Part shown: piece after piece, positions 55,777-64,000 of the stretch
Layout of the letters: each line of letters begins with the position of its first letter
Numbering within the stretch: the stretch's first letter is position 1
Origin: Streptococcus sp. SPS1
GTDB taxonomy: Bacteria > Bacillota > Bacilli > Lactobacillales > Streptococcaceae
Assembly (NCBI RefSeq): GCF_030439915.1
Contig: NZ_JAQFJG010000002.1
Location: 124,001 to 188,000 of the forward strand
Length of the DNA stretch: 64,000 nt
Direction of reading: 5' to 3'
Program-made: the position numbers and the translations under genes
The notes under the pieces: generated by a model
The model's input: only the letters and a program-made list of their open reading frames with translations
The model's database searches: none
What the model was told of the DNA's origin: nothing

Positions 55777-57027
55777 ATGTTTGAAGTAGAAGAGTGGCTT
55801 CATAGTCGGATTGGTTTGAATTTTAGGTCAGGTTTAGGCCGAATGCAGCAAGCAGTGGATTTGTTAGGAAATCCCGAGAAGTCTTACCCTATTATCCACG
55901 TAACAGGGACTAATGGGAAAGGATCTACCATTGCTTTTATGAGGGAATTATTTATGGGACATGGTAAAAAAGTTGCGACCTTTACCTCACCTCATATTGT
56001 CTCTATCAATGACCGAATCTGCATTGGTGGGCAACCAATAGCAGACGAAGACTTTATCCGTTTAGCTGAGCAGGTCAGGGAGATGGAAAAGACGCTTTTG
56101 CAAACTCATGACCAGTTGTCCTTTTTTGAATTGCTGACCTTGATTGCTTTCCTCTACTTTAGGGAGCAAGCGGTGGATTTGGTTTTACTAGAAGTAGGAA
56201 TTGGTGGCTTACTTGACACGACCAATGTGATAACTGGAGAGATTGCTGTCATCACCTCCATCGGACTTGACCATCAGGAGACTCTGGGTGACAGTATAGC
56301 AGCAATCGCAGAGCAGAAAGCTGGTATTTTCAAGGCTGGTAAAAAGGCAGTGATTTCGAAATTGCCTCCAGAAGCTAGACTTGTCTGTCAGAAAAAAGCA
56401 GCCTCTTTAGCTGTTGACCTTTATCAGGCAGGTCAGGATTTTTCAATGCTGAATGGTGATTTTTCAAGTTCTTTGGGAACTTTTTCGCAGTTGAAAATAG
56501 GATTGGAAGGAGCTTATCAGCAGGAGAATGCGGCCTTGGCGTTGCAAACTTTTCTTCTTTTTATGGGAGAAAGAAAGGAAGCTGTTGATGAACAGGCTGT
56601 AAGACAGGCTTTGGAGAAGACCCATTGGGCTGGCCGTTTGGAGCGTATTCGCCCACAGATTTACTTGGATGGTGCTCATAACCTCCCTGCTTTGACTCGC
56701 CTGGTGGAGTTTATCAAAGAAAAAGAGCAGGAAGGTTATCGTCCTCAAATACTTTTTGGGGCTTTGAAACGCAAGAATTATCAAGGGATGTTGGCTTATC
56801 TGACTGAAAATTTACCTCAGGTGGAACTCAAGGTGACTGGTTTTGACTATCAAGGTTCTCTGGACGAGACAGATGTAACAGGTTACCATGTAATTCCCTC
56901 TTACAGAGAATTTATTAGCGATTTTGAAGAAAGAGCAGATGCTCAGGATTTGTTGTTCGTTACAGGATCTCTCTATTTTATCTCAGAAGTACGGGGCTAC
57001 CTGCTGGACCATGAGCAGATAAATTGA
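55777..57027 (+). CDS. folC: Folylpolyglutamate / dihydrofolate synthase
   Basis: A 416-residue Mur-ligase-like enzyme that adds glutamate to folates (and may join glutamate to dihydropteroate). The P-loop VTGTNGKGST is near residues 43-52, and conserved TFTSPHIVSINDRI, EVGIGGLLDTTNV and IYLDGAHNLPAL blocks are present. ATG 55777 is preferred over 55771, which would touch the AAGGAG ribosome site. It stands alone between terminators. Confidence 0.93.
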   Translation: MFEVEEWLHSRIGLNFRSGLGRMQQAVDLLGNPEKSYPIIHVTGTNGKGSTIAFMRELFMGHGKKVATFTSPHIVSINDRICIGGQPIADEDFIRLAEQVREMEKTLLQTHDQLSFFELLTLIAFLYFREQAVDLVLLEVGIGGLLDTTNVITGEIAVITSIGLDHQETLGDSIAAIAEQKAGIFKAGKKAVISKLPPEARLVCQKKAASLAVDLYQAGQDFSMLNGDFSSSLGTFSQLKIGLEGAYQQENAALALQTFLLFMGERKEAVDEQAVRQALEKTHWAGRLERIRPQIYLDGAHNLPALTRLVEFIKEKEQEGYRPQILFGALKRKNYQGMLAYLTENLPQVELKVTGFDYQGSLDETDVTGYHVIPSYREFISDFEERADAQDLLFVTGSLYFISEVRGYLLDHEQIN

Positions 57028-57114
57028 CCTCTTCTTTTGCCTTTGTTATACTAGATAAATTGCTGGCTAAGGAAAATCTATTTTTCTAGCATGGCAAGAG
57101 AAAGGACATTTATT

Positions 57115-57573
57115 ATGACATTCAAAACAGCAGCACTTTCTATTGTTTCTTTAGCGAGTGTATCTTTGCTAGTTGCTTGTTCCCAAAGAACACAACCAGT
57201 TCAACAGCCTGTGGCTCAGCAGCAGGTCCAACAACCTGCTCAACAGAATACCAATACTGCAAATGCAGGGACTAACCAAAATCAAGCGGCTCCAGTACAG
57301 AATCAACCTGTTGCTCAACCGACTGATATTGATGGGACTTATACAGGCCAAGATGACGGAGACCGTATCACTTTAGTGGTCACTGGAACGACTGGTACAT
57401 GGACTGAGCTCGAATCTGACGGGGATCAGAAAGTCAAACAGGTCACATTTGATGCAGCAAATCAACGCATGATTATTGGCGATGATGTCAAAATTTACAC
57501 TGTAAACGGTAATCAAATCGTCGTAGACGATATGGATAGAGACCCATCGGACCAAGTCATTTTAACTAAATAA
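57115..57573 (+). CDS. Gln-rich lipoprotein (152 aa)
   Basis: A lipoprotein with signal MTFKTAALSIVSLASVSLLV ending at the lipobox LLVAC. A low-complexity linker rich in Gln, Pro, Val and Asn (about residues 22-68) carries a small C-terminal domain of about 80 residues (DIDGTYTGQDDGDRITLVVT) that looks beta-rich and may bind a ligand. The linker should span the cell wall. It is similar in place to a conserved pneumococcal lipoprotein of unknown function. ATG 57115 is chosen after GAAAGGACATTT. Confidence 0.8.
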   Translation: MTFKTAALSIVSLASVSLLVACSQRTQPVQQPVAQQQVQQPAQQNTNTANAGTNQNQAAPVQNQPVAQPTDIDGTYTGQDDGDRITLVVTGTTGTWTELESDGDQKVKQVTFDAANQRMIIGDDVKIYTVNGNQIVVDDMDRDPSDQVILTK

Positions 57574-57588
57574 GACTATGCAAGTAGG

Positions 57589-57617
57589 AAGGGCTGGATT
57601 TTTCAGCCTTTTTACTT
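57589..57617 (+). terminator. Terminator of the Gln-rich lipoprotein gene
   Basis: AAGGGCTG / CAGCCTTTTT with a GATTTTT loop. Confidence 0.75.
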
Positions 57618-57718
57618 TTACCTAGAAAATAATCATAAATACTTGCCTTCTATCGAATACCTGAGTTATACTAGTATCAATTACTTGTTTTTAGTGTTCA
57701 AAATATCAAGGAGGGGAT

Positions 57719-59251
57719 ATGAAATATAGAAAATTTCAATTATTGATGTCCAAGTATGGCTTTAGTCTTTCGATTATGCTACTTGAACTTTGTCTGGTTT
57801 TTGGTCTCTTTCTTTATTTAGGACGCATGGCTCCCATTTTATGGATTACTGTCCTCATTCTACTGAGTATCATCACAATCATTTCGATAGTCAACCGTAA
57901 TACGACTCCTGAGAATAAGGTAACCTGGTTATTAGTAGCCTTTGTGCCAGTATTTGGCCCCTTGCTCTATCTGATGTTTGGTGAAAGGCGATTGTCCAAA
58001 AAAGAAATCAAACAACTGAAGAAGCTAGGCTCCATGCATTTCCAAGAAGCAAATAGCCAGCTACTAAAAGAGGAATTAAAAGAAAGTGATAAGGCGGCAT
58101 ATGGCGTCATCAAGTCCTTATTGAGTATGGATACCAATGCCGATGTCTATGATCAAACTGCCTCTACATTTTTTCCTAACGGAGAGGCTATGTGGAAAAA
58201 GATGGTAGAAGATCTTAAAAAGGCTGAGAAATTTATCTTCTTGGAATATTATATTATAGAAGAAGGTTTGATGTGGAATCGTATTTTAGAAATCTTGGAG
58301 GAAAAAGTTGCTCAAGGCATTGAAGTTAAACTGCTCTATGACGATATTGGCTGTATGGCTACTTTAACAGGAGATTATGCACATCGACTTCGTCAGCTAG
58401 GCATCGAGGCCCACAAATTCAATAAAGTTATTCCTCGTTTGACAGTGGCCTATAATAACAGAGATCATAGAAAAATATTGATTGTTGATGGTCAGATAGC
58501 TTATACAGGAGGCATTAACTTAGCCGATGAGTACATTAACCACGTCAAGAGATTTGGTTATTGGAAGGATAGTGGAATTCGCTTGGACGGACTAGCAGTA
58601 AAAGCCCTGACACGCTTATTTTTGACCACTTGGTACATCAATCGAGGAGAGATTAGTGATTTTGATCAATATCATTTAGAAAATCATTCTATCCCAAGTG
58701 ACGGTTTAACCATTCCATACGGGAGTGGACCCAAGCCAATTTTTCGAACGCAGGTAGGGAAAAAGGTTTATCAGAGTTTAATCAATCAGGCAACGGAATC
58801 GGTCTATATTACGACACCTTATTTGATTATGGACTATGATTTAACAGAGACAATCAAAAATGCTGCTATGAGAGGGGTCGATGTTCGGATTGTCACCCCT
58901 TACATACCAGATAAGAAGTTCATTCAGTTAGTCACGAGAGGAGCTTATCCAGACCTTCTTTCTGCTGGGGTTCGGATTTATGAGTATAGTCCAGGTTTTA
59001 TTCATAGTAAGCAGATGTTGGTAGACGAAGATTTTGCGGTGGTGGGGACAATCAATCTCGACTACCGAAGCTTGGTACACCATTATGAAAATGCAGTCTT
59101 ACTCTATAAAACTCCTTCTATAATGGAAATTGCCCGAGATTTTCAAAACATATTTGCAGATTCTCAGGAAGTCTATCCTCATTCTATCAAAACGAGCTGG
59201 TATCAAAAGCTTGTAAAAGAAATTGCCCAGTTATTCGCCCCTATCTTATAA
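57719..59251 (+). CDS. cls: Cardiolipin synthase
   Basis: A 510-residue phospholipase D-type enzyme that makes cardiolipin from two phosphatidylglycerols. Two N-terminal spans (about 13-35 and 40-60) anchor it. The two HKD motifs are intact: HRKILIVDGQIAYTGG near residue 250 and HSKQMLVDEDFAVVGT near 428. AAGGAGG precedes the start. Confidence 0.94.
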   Translation: MKYRKFQLLMSKYGFSLSIMLLELCLVFGLFLYLGRMAPILWITVLILLSIITIISIVNRNTTPENKVTWLLVAFVPVFGPLLYLMFGERRLSKKEIKQLKKLGSMHFQEANSQLLKEELKESDKAAYGVIKSLLSMDTNADVYDQTASTFFPNGEAMWKKMVEDLKKAEKFIFLEYYIIEEGLMWNRILEILEEKVAQGIEVKLLYDDIGCMATLTGDYAHRLRQLGIEAHKFNKVIPRLTVAYNNRDHRKILIVDGQIAYTGGINLADEYINHVKRFGYWKDSGIRLDGLAVKALTRLFLTTWYINRGEISDFDQYHLENHSIPSDGLTIPYGSGPKPIFRTQVGKKVYQSLINQATESVYITTPYLIMDYDLTETIKNAAMRGVDVRIVTPYIPDKKFIQLVTRGAYPDLLSAGVRIYEYSPGFIHSKQMLVDEDFAVVGTINLDYRSLVHHYENAVLLYKTPSIMEIARDFQNIFADSQEVYPHSIKTSWYQKLVKEIAQLFAPIL

Positions 59252-59257
59252 GAAATC

Positions 59258-59291
59258 TAGGACTGAGGACGCAAACCAGTCCTCTTTTTCT
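59258..59291 (+). terminator. Terminator of cls
   Basis: AGGACTG pairs with CAGTCCT around an 11-base loop, followed by CTTTTTCTT. It abuts the competence box. Confidence 0.7.
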
Positions 59292-59298
59292 TGATTTT

Positions 59299-59306
59299 TA
59301 CGAATA
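59299..59306 (+). promoter_or_regulatory. Com-box / cin-box (ComX-dependent promoter)
   Basis: TACGAATA preceded by TTTT exactly matches the late-competence promoter box read by the alternative sigma factor ComX. It lies 17 bases before the start of the 48-aa gene. The locus corresponds to the competence-induced ccs4 region of pneumococcus. Confidence 0.85.
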
Positions 59307-59322
59307 GAAAGATATAGGAGGG

Positions 59323-59469
59323 ATGATGATGACTCAGAAAGAAATAAACTATATCCTGACATTCAAACAGACACATTTACACCGCTTTCGGGAAATTGAA
59401 ACCTTTGTGAAACTATGCAAAAAATCACTCAAACAGCCATCGCAAGCTGACAATCCTAGGACTTTTTGA
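59323..59469 (+). CDS. Small competence-box protein (48 aa)
   Basis: Three ATG codons in a row (59323, 59326, 59329) follow TAGGAGG; I list the first. The product is short and basic (TQKEINYILTFKQTHLHRFR, then EIETFVKLCKKSLKQPSQ) with no signal or membrane segment. It is the first gene after the ComX box, so it should be induced during competence. It may be what is annotated near ccs4, but I cannot confirm which gene bears that name. Its 3' end contains the promoter of the next gene. Confidence 0.6.
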   Translation: MMMTQKEINYILTFKQTHLHRFREIETFVKLCKKSLKQPSQADNPRTF

Positions 59470-59475
59470 TATACT
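59447..59475 (+). promoter_or_regulatory. Sigma-A promoter inside the 48-aa gene
   Basis: CTGACA (59447-59452), a 17-base spacer and TATACT (59470-59475) with an upstream TGA. It gives the following membrane-protein gene a competence-independent start in addition to readthrough from the ComX box. Confidence 0.6.
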
Positions 59476-59505
59476 AAGACAGATAAATTGAATAGGAGAA
59501 ACGAT

Positions 59506-61044
59506 ATGAGTGTGTATGGTAGAGTAGAAGAAGTTCATCAGGAGAATCGTGAACCTCTAGAATACCAAATCGAACAAGAATCGTATCATCGTGAATCAAG
59601 TCGTCTTCCTTTGGTGAAAATTTTACTATGGAGTACGCTTGTAACGGGGATAACTCTAGGAGTACCGCTATTACTCGATTTAATGAGTGCACAAGAAGTG
59701 CAGGATTTTTATGCAGGTTGGGCGCTTCATCAGACAGGGAAGATTTACAGCGACTATTATGGAAGTCAAGGTTTGCTTTATTATTTGCTGACTTATGTGA
59801 CTCAGGGCGGATTTTTCTTTGCCATTTTTGAGTGGTTAGCCTTGGTAGCAGGAGGATTTTTCCTCTTTCAATCGGCGGACACCTTGACAGAGCAAGGAGA
59901 CCAAGCTGGACAAGTGGTGACTATTTTTTACATGCTAGTTACAGGTCTTGCTTTTGGTGGAGGTTATGCGACTCTTTTAGCGCTTCCTTTCTTATTCGCG
60001 GCCTTTAGTTTAGTTGCGGCCTATCTAAGCAATCCAAGCCATGATAAGGGATTTATACGGATTGGGCTGGCTTTGGCGGGAGGATTTTTCTTTGCCCCCT
60101 TGTCATCGCTCCTGTTTATTGCTGTAGTGAGTTTAGGCTTGTTGGTCTTTAACCTTGGGCATAGACGCTTTGCGCATGGGTTTTATCAGTTTCTTGCAGT
60201 GGCTTTAGGTTTTTCACTTATCTTTTATCCAACTGCCTACTATAGTGTTGCAACAGGAAGTTTTGGGGATGCCATTAGTGGTATTCGTTATCCTATTGAC
60301 AGTATTAGCTTTGATTTCACTTCTAAAATTTTAGAGAATATGGCTTTTTATGGCTTGTTGTCCCTTGGTTTGGGATTTGTGGTTTGTATCTTTTTAGGTC
60401 TCTTTCAATCCAAGCCCTCTAAACTATACGTCATTTCGGTTCCTGCAAGTCTTGTGACAATTTTAGGTTTGATTTTGCTTTTCTTTTCACAAGAGCCTCT
60501 GCACGCTTCTTATTTGATGGTCGTCTTCCCTGTTTTCCTACTTTTATTGGTAACCAATATTAAGAGTCAACAGAGGGGGCGTAGTGTTAGAAGAAGACGA
60601 AGAGAAACGCCAGTTAGCCTATGGAGTCGTTTTTTTAAAGGAAATCTATATCTGCCAGTTTTAGGGCTTGTCTATCTTTTGACTGTTCCTTTTTTGATGA
60701 AGTTTGTCCTTTATCCGGTACCTTATCAAGAACGTAATCGTCTTGCTGATTTGGTAAAAGAGGAGACAAATACGGAAGATGCTATCTATGCATGGGATGA
60801 TACTGCGACTCTTTATCGTAAGAGTGAGCGCTTGTCGCCATCGGCGATTTTGTCTCCCGTGCACTATACAGCAACTGAGGAAAACCGGAATAAGCTACTC
60901 AATGACTTGAAAGAAAAACAACCTAAGGTGATTGTGGTGAATGACAAGGTGCCAGTCTGGTCTGAAGTGGAAACACTCTTAAAAGAAAATTACCAACCAG
61001 TAAAGACGGATTACTCAGAGTTTAAAGTCTATAAAATTAAATAA
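59506..61044 (+). CDS. Polytopic membrane protein, competence-linked (512 aa)
   Basis: ATG 59506 (MSVYGRVEEVHQENRE) follows TAGGAGA; a TTG 18 bases earlier overlaps that site and is rejected. About 55 soluble residues are followed by ten or more spans, a basic loop (RGRSVRRRRRETP near residue 365) and a soluble C-terminal domain of about 110 residues. The first external loop (YAGWALHQTGKIYSDYYGSQ) resembles PMT/GT39-type glycosyltransferases, but the link is weak. It is downstream of a ComX box and of its own promoter. In pneumococcus this locus is competence-induced. Confidence 0.75.
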   Translation: MSVYGRVEEVHQENREPLEYQIEQESYHRESSRLPLVKILLWSTLVTGITLGVPLLLDLMSAQEVQDFYAGWALHQTGKIYSDYYGSQGLLYYLLTYVTQGGFFFAIFEWLALVAGGFFLFQSADTLTEQGDQAGQVVTIFYMLVTGLAFGGGYATLLALPFLFAAFSLVAAYLSNPSHDKGFIRIGLALAGGFFFAPLSSLLFIAVVSLGLLVFNLGHRRFAHGFYQFLAVALGFSLIFYPTAYYSVATGSFGDAISGIRYPIDSISFDFTSKILENMAFYGLLSLGLGFVVCIFLGLFQSKPSKLYVISVPASLVTILGLILLFFSQEPLHASYLMVVFPVFLLLLVTNIKSQQRGRSVRRRRRETPVSLWSRFFKGNLYLPVLGLVYLLTVPFLMKFVLYPVPYQERNRLADLVKEETNTEDAIYAWDDTATLYRKSERLSPSAILSPVHYTATEENRNKLLNDLKEKQPKVIVVNDKVPVWSEVETLLKENYQPVKTDYSEFKVYKIK

Positions 61045-61048
61045 CCAA

Positions 61049-61112
61049 ATCAATATCTTGTGTATTTTTAAAAATTTTAGGATTTTTAACACAAGATATT
61101 GATTTTTCTTTT
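61049..61112. terminator. Long inverted-repeat terminator before nrdD
   Basis: AATCAATATCTTGTGT and ACACAAGATATTGATT pair perfectly over 16 bases around a loop of about 28 AT-rich bases; TTTTC follows on the plus strand. Confidence 0.75.
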
Positions 61113-61163
61113 TAGAGTGGTATAATACTTTTTAGAAAGAACATTTTAGAAAAGAGAATGCAT

Positions 61164-63371
61164 ATGATTGCACTAGAAGAAAAAATTACAATTTTGCCAA
61201 CTCTCTTCGTCGAGAAACGAGATGGGAGACGTGTTGTATTTGATGTGGACAAGATTGACAAGGCTCTCCACAAGGCGGCAGACAAGGTTATGGATGTGAC
61301 ACCCTTGGTCGAAAAACGCCTCAATGCTCTGACCGAGCGAATTGTCACAGAAATTCATAGTCGCTTTCCACAGGGGGTTAAGATTTACGAAATTCAAAAT
61401 ATTGTAGAACATGAACTCCTTGAAGCCAAAGAATATGCGCTGGCTGAGGAGTATATTACTTATCGGACGCAGAGGGATTTTGAGCGCTCAAAAGCGACAG
61501 ATATTAACTTTAGTATCCATAAACTACTCAACAAAGACCAAGCAGTTGTCAATGAAAATGCTAATAAAGACAGCGATGTCTTTAATACCCAGCGTGATTT
61601 GACAGCAGGGATTGTTGGGAAATCAATCGGACTGCAAATGCTGCCTAAGCACGTAGCCAATGCCCACCAAAAGGGAGATATCCACTATCACGATTTGGAC
61701 TACAGCCCCTATACCCCTATGACCAACTGCTGTTTGATTGACTTTAAAGGTATGTTGGAAAATGGTTTTAAGATTGGAAATGCAGAGGTAGAAAGTCCCA
61801 AGTCTATCCAGACTGCGACAGCTCAGATTTCCCAAATTATCGCCAACGTTGCTTCTAGCCAGTACGGTGGCTGTTCAGCTGACCGTATCGATGAAGTTTT
61901 GGCGCCTTATGCAGAGAAGAACTATCAAAAACATCTCAAAGATGCAGAAGAGTGGGTATTGCCTGAAAAACGAGAAGATTATGCCTGGAAGAAAACCCAA
62001 AAAGACATCTATGATGCCATGCAATCTCTTGAGTATGAAATCAATACTCTCTTCACTTCAAATGGTCAAACACCCTTTACTTCGCTAGGTTTTGGTCTGG
62101 GAACCAATCGTTTTGAGCGTGAAATTCAAAAGGCAATTTTAAACATTCGCATTAAGGGCCTTGGTTCAGAACATCGTACGGCTATCTTCCCTAAACTGAT
62201 TTTTACTCTGAAAAGAGGCCTTAACTTGGAAGAAGGGACTCCAAACTACGACATTAAGCAGTTGGCTCTAGAGTGTGCAACCAAGCGGATGTACCCAGAT
62301 GTTTTGTCCTATGATAAGATTGTTGAGTTGACAGGTTCTTTCAAAGTTCCTATGGGATGTCGTTCGTTCCTTCAAGGATGGAAGGATGAAAATGGTGTAG
62401 AAGTCAATTCAGGTCGGATGAATCTAGGCGTTGTGACGGTTAACCTGCCTCGTATTGCCCTCGAGTCTGAGGGAGACATGAATAAGTTCTGGGAGATCTT
62501 CAACGAGCGGATGAATATCGCTGAAGATGCTCTGGTTTACCGTGTCGAACGCACTAAAGAGGCGACACCAGCCAATGCTCCTATCCTTTATCAGTACGGT
62601 GCTTTTGGCCATCGTCTAGGTAAAGAAGAAAGCGTTGACCAGCTCTTTAAGAACCGTCGGGCAACAGTTTCGCTGGGCTATATCGGTTTGTATGAAGTAG
62701 CGACTGTTTTCTTTGGTAACAGCTGGGAAAGCAATCCAGATGCTAAGGAATTCACGCTAGACATCATTCGCGATATGAAACGCCGTGTAGAAGAGTGGTC
62801 TGACCAATATGGCTATCATTTCTCTATCTACTCAACACCATCTGAAAGTTTGACAGATCGTTTCTGCCGACTAGATACAGACAAGTTTGGCTCTATTCCA
62901 GATATTACTGACAAGGAATACTACACCAACTCTTTCCATTACGATGTTCGTAAAAATCCAACACCGTTTGAAAAATTAGACTTTGAGAAAGTTTATCCAG
63001 AAGCAGGTGCGTCAGGTGGTTTCATCCATTATTGTGAGTATCCAGTCCTTCAGCAAAATCCTAAAGCCTTGGAAGCTGTCTGGGATTACGCTTATGACCG
63101 TGTAGGCTATCTAGGCACCAATACTCCGATTGACCGTTGCTACAAGTGTGACTTTGAAGGGGATTTTGAACCAACTGAGAGAGGATTTGCTTGTCCAAAC
63201 TGTGGCAATAGCGACCCTAAAACAGTAGACGTTGTTAAACGAACTTGTGGCTATTTAGGCAATCCTCAAGCGCGTCCGATGGTTAATGGACGTCACAAGG
63301 AAATCGCAGCGCGTGTCAAACACATGAATGGCTCAACGATTAAAATAGCTGGACATCAAGTAACAAATTAG
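61164..63371 (+). CDS. nrdD: Anaerobic ribonucleoside-triphosphate reductase (class III)
   Basis: A 735-residue glycyl-radical enzyme that makes deoxynucleotides without oxygen. The N-terminal ATP-cone (LFVEKRDGRRVVFDVDKIDK, about residues 12-105), the active-site core including ASSQYGGCSADR, the zinc cysteines CYKCDFEG / CPNCGN and the C-terminal radical loop RTCGYLGNPQ are all present. I prefer ATG 61164 (MIALEEKI) over 61158. The ATP-cone gives allosteric control by ATP and dATP. The activase nrdG should lie beyond the window end. Confidence 0.96.
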   Translation: MIALEEKITILPTLFVEKRDGRRVVFDVDKIDKALHKAADKVMDVTPLVEKRLNALTERIVTEIHSRFPQGVKIYEIQNIVEHELLEAKEYALAEEYITYRTQRDFERSKATDINFSIHKLLNKDQAVVNENANKDSDVFNTQRDLTAGIVGKSIGLQMLPKHVANAHQKGDIHYHDLDYSPYTPMTNCCLIDFKGMLENGFKIGNAEVESPKSIQTATAQISQIIANVASSQYGGCSADRIDEVLAPYAEKNYQKHLKDAEEWVLPEKREDYAWKKTQKDIYDAMQSLEYEINTLFTSNGQTPFTSLGFGLGTNRFEREIQKAILNIRIKGLGSEHRTAIFPKLIFTLKRGLNLEEGTPNYDIKQLALECATKRMYPDVLSYDKIVELTGSFKVPMGCRSFLQGWKDENGVEVNSGRMNLGVVTVNLPRIALESEGDMNKFWEIFNERMNIAEDALVYRVERTKEATPANAPILYQYGAFGHRLGKEESVDQLFKNRRATVSLGYIGLYEVATVFFGNSWESNPDAKEFTLDIIRDMKRRVEEWSDQYGYHFSIYSTPSESLTDRFCRLDTDKFGSIPDITDKEYYTNSFHYDVRKNPTPFEKLDFEKVYPEAGASGGFIHYCEYPVLQQNPKALEAVWDYAYDRVGYLGTNTPIDRCYKCDFEGDFEPTERGFACPNCGNSDPKTVDVVKRTCGYLGNPQARPMVNGRHKEIAARVKHMNGSTIKIAGHQVTN

Positions 63372-63382
63372 AAAGAAATGAA

Positions 63383-63523
63383 ATGGGAAAATATCAATTA
63401 GATGATAAGGGTCGAGCACAAGTGACCCGTTATCACGAGAAACACTCTAAAGGTGGAGCTGGTAAAAAAGAACGTTTGCTCAGCCTCAGAGAACAATTTT
63501 TAAACAAGAATAAGAAAAAATAA
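63383..63523 (+). CDS. Small basic nrdD-linked protein (46 aa)
   Basis: ATG 63383 lies 11 bases after the nrdD stop, with AAAGAAAT as a weak site. MGKYQLDDKGRAQVTRYHEK continues to a lysine-rich end (NKNKKK). A small basic protein is conserved at this place between nrdD and an acetyltransferase gene in pneumococcal maps I recall, which supports it as a real gene. Function unknown; the composition suggests RNA or nucleotide contact, without proof. Confidence 0.7.
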   Translation: MGKYQLDDKGRAQVTRYHEKHSKGGAGKKERLLSLREQFLNKNKKK

Positions 63524-63549
63524 AAGTGAGAGTCAGCTCTCGCTTTTCT
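63521..63549 (+). terminator. Hairpin after the 46-aa gene
   Basis: AAAAGTGAGAG pairs with CTCTCGCTTTT around TCAG, then CTC. It overlaps the stop codon and may only reduce readthrough into the acetyltransferase gene. Confidence 0.6.
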
Positions 63550-63566
63550 CATAGTGGGAGGTAAGG

Positions 63567-64000
63567 ATGGAATTACGCAGACCAAGATTAGCAGATAAAG
63601 AAACAGTTTTAGAGATGATGGCAGAATTCGAGAAATTCCAGTCACCTCACGACGGTGGTTTCTGGGATACAGAAAATTTTTCTTATGAGGAATGGTTGGA
63701 AAGTAATCAGAATCAGGAAATGGGGATTAACTTGCCTGAAAATCGTGTTCCTTCTATTCAATTTGTATCATTTGATGATGTAGGTCGTGCTCTAGTTTTT
63801 TTGAATCTGCGATTGAGACTGAATGAGGGATTATTGAATTATGCTGACCACATTGGCTATTCCATCCGACCGTCTGAAAGAGGCAAAGGTTATGCTAAGG
63901 AAACTCTCCGTCAGGGTTTGCAAGTTTCTAAGGAAAAGAACATCAAGAAAGCTCTTGTCACCTGTAGCGTGAATAACTCTGCTAGCAGAGCAGTCATTTT
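63567..64000 (+). CDS. GNAT-family acetyltransferase, 3' end outside window
   Basis: ATG 63567 follows GGGAGGTAAG. The 144 residues present begin MELRRPRLADKETVLEMMAE and include the acetyl-CoA binding segment SIRPSERGKGYAKETLRQGL (about 102-121) and the start of motif B (TCSVNNSASRAVI), where the window ends. It belongs to the nrdD-46aa-GNAT-nrdG order of pneumococci. The substrate is unknown. Confidence 0.88.
   Translation, partial: MELRRPRLADKETVLEMMAEFEKFQSPHDGGFWDTENFSYEEWLESNQNQEMGINLPENRVPSIQFVSFDDVGRALVFLNLRLRLNEGLLNYADHIGYSIRPSERGKGYAKETLRQGLQVSKEKNIKKALVTCSVNNSASRAVI

Overview
The window reads as chromosome of a Mitis-group Streptococcus (S. pneumoniae, S. pseudopneumoniae or S. 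mitis). This rests on gene order (argGH, mnmA, Nudix, mnmG, rnj-rpoY, tsaB-rimI-tsaD, rgg-SHP-double-glycine peptide, azlCD, metQNI, nrdI, mutL-ruvA-tag, corA, uvrA, pepP, spx, ireB-ruvX, folC, cls, nrdD), on BOX repeats, and on an SHP pheromone ending EWVIVIPFLTN. Two things I associate with pneumococcus are missing: there is no pspA beside mnmA and no riboflavin operon between mutL and ruvA. That favours S. mitis or S. pseudopneumoniae, or an atypical pneumococcus. The species call is from memory of gene order, not from a search.

Layout. 1-4.9 kb: a cut-off gene, a truncated Rgg regulator and a small-peptide/membrane/ABC cassette of the lactococcin-972 export-immunity type. 4.95-8.5 kb: an arginine module (binding lipoprotein, argG, argH) behind one promoter with an ArgR-like operator. 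8.5-14.6 kb: mnmA, then a Nudix gene present twice as ~615-bp direct repeats flanking 1.5 kb of AT-rich cargo (Nudix remnant, SDH-type serine protease, 48-aa protein), then mnmG running into a BOX-like repeat. 14.6-19.3 kb: RNase J, RNA polymerase epsilon, a CcpA-site gene and the t6A genes. 19.3-22.8 kb: an Rgg/SHP quorum-sensing locus facing a double-glycine peptide operon. 23-29.9 kb: AzlCD, an amino-acid binding lipoprotein, the methionine ABC operon behind a MET-box and an ECF S component. 29.9-34 kb: a response-regulator stub, nrdI, a frameshifted Nramp-type transporter and a LytTR/DUF3021 pair.

34-42.8 kb: mutL, ruvA and tag. tag is split by a 5.5-kb MEGA macrolide-efflux element carrying mef, mel (msrD), both regulatory leader peptides, Tn5252-like genes and a serine-recombinase stub. 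42.9-50.1 kb: SemiSWEET, S66 peptidase, DUF1129, corA, uvrA and pepP. 50.1-53.2 kb: a magnesium P-type ATPase behind a promoter, M-box riboswitch, terminator, and then a 23-codon leader ORF containing DDHPEP, which recalls the magnesium-sensing MgtL leader. 53.3-64 kb: spx, lipoproteins, ireB-ruvX-DUF1292 followed by an unusual five-unit hairpin array, folC, cls, a competence-box operon, nrdD and a cut-off acetyltransferase.

The most notable regulatory structures are the mgtA leader, the mirror-image SHP/peptide promoters, the Nudix duplication with cargo, and the hairpin array after the DUF1292 gene.
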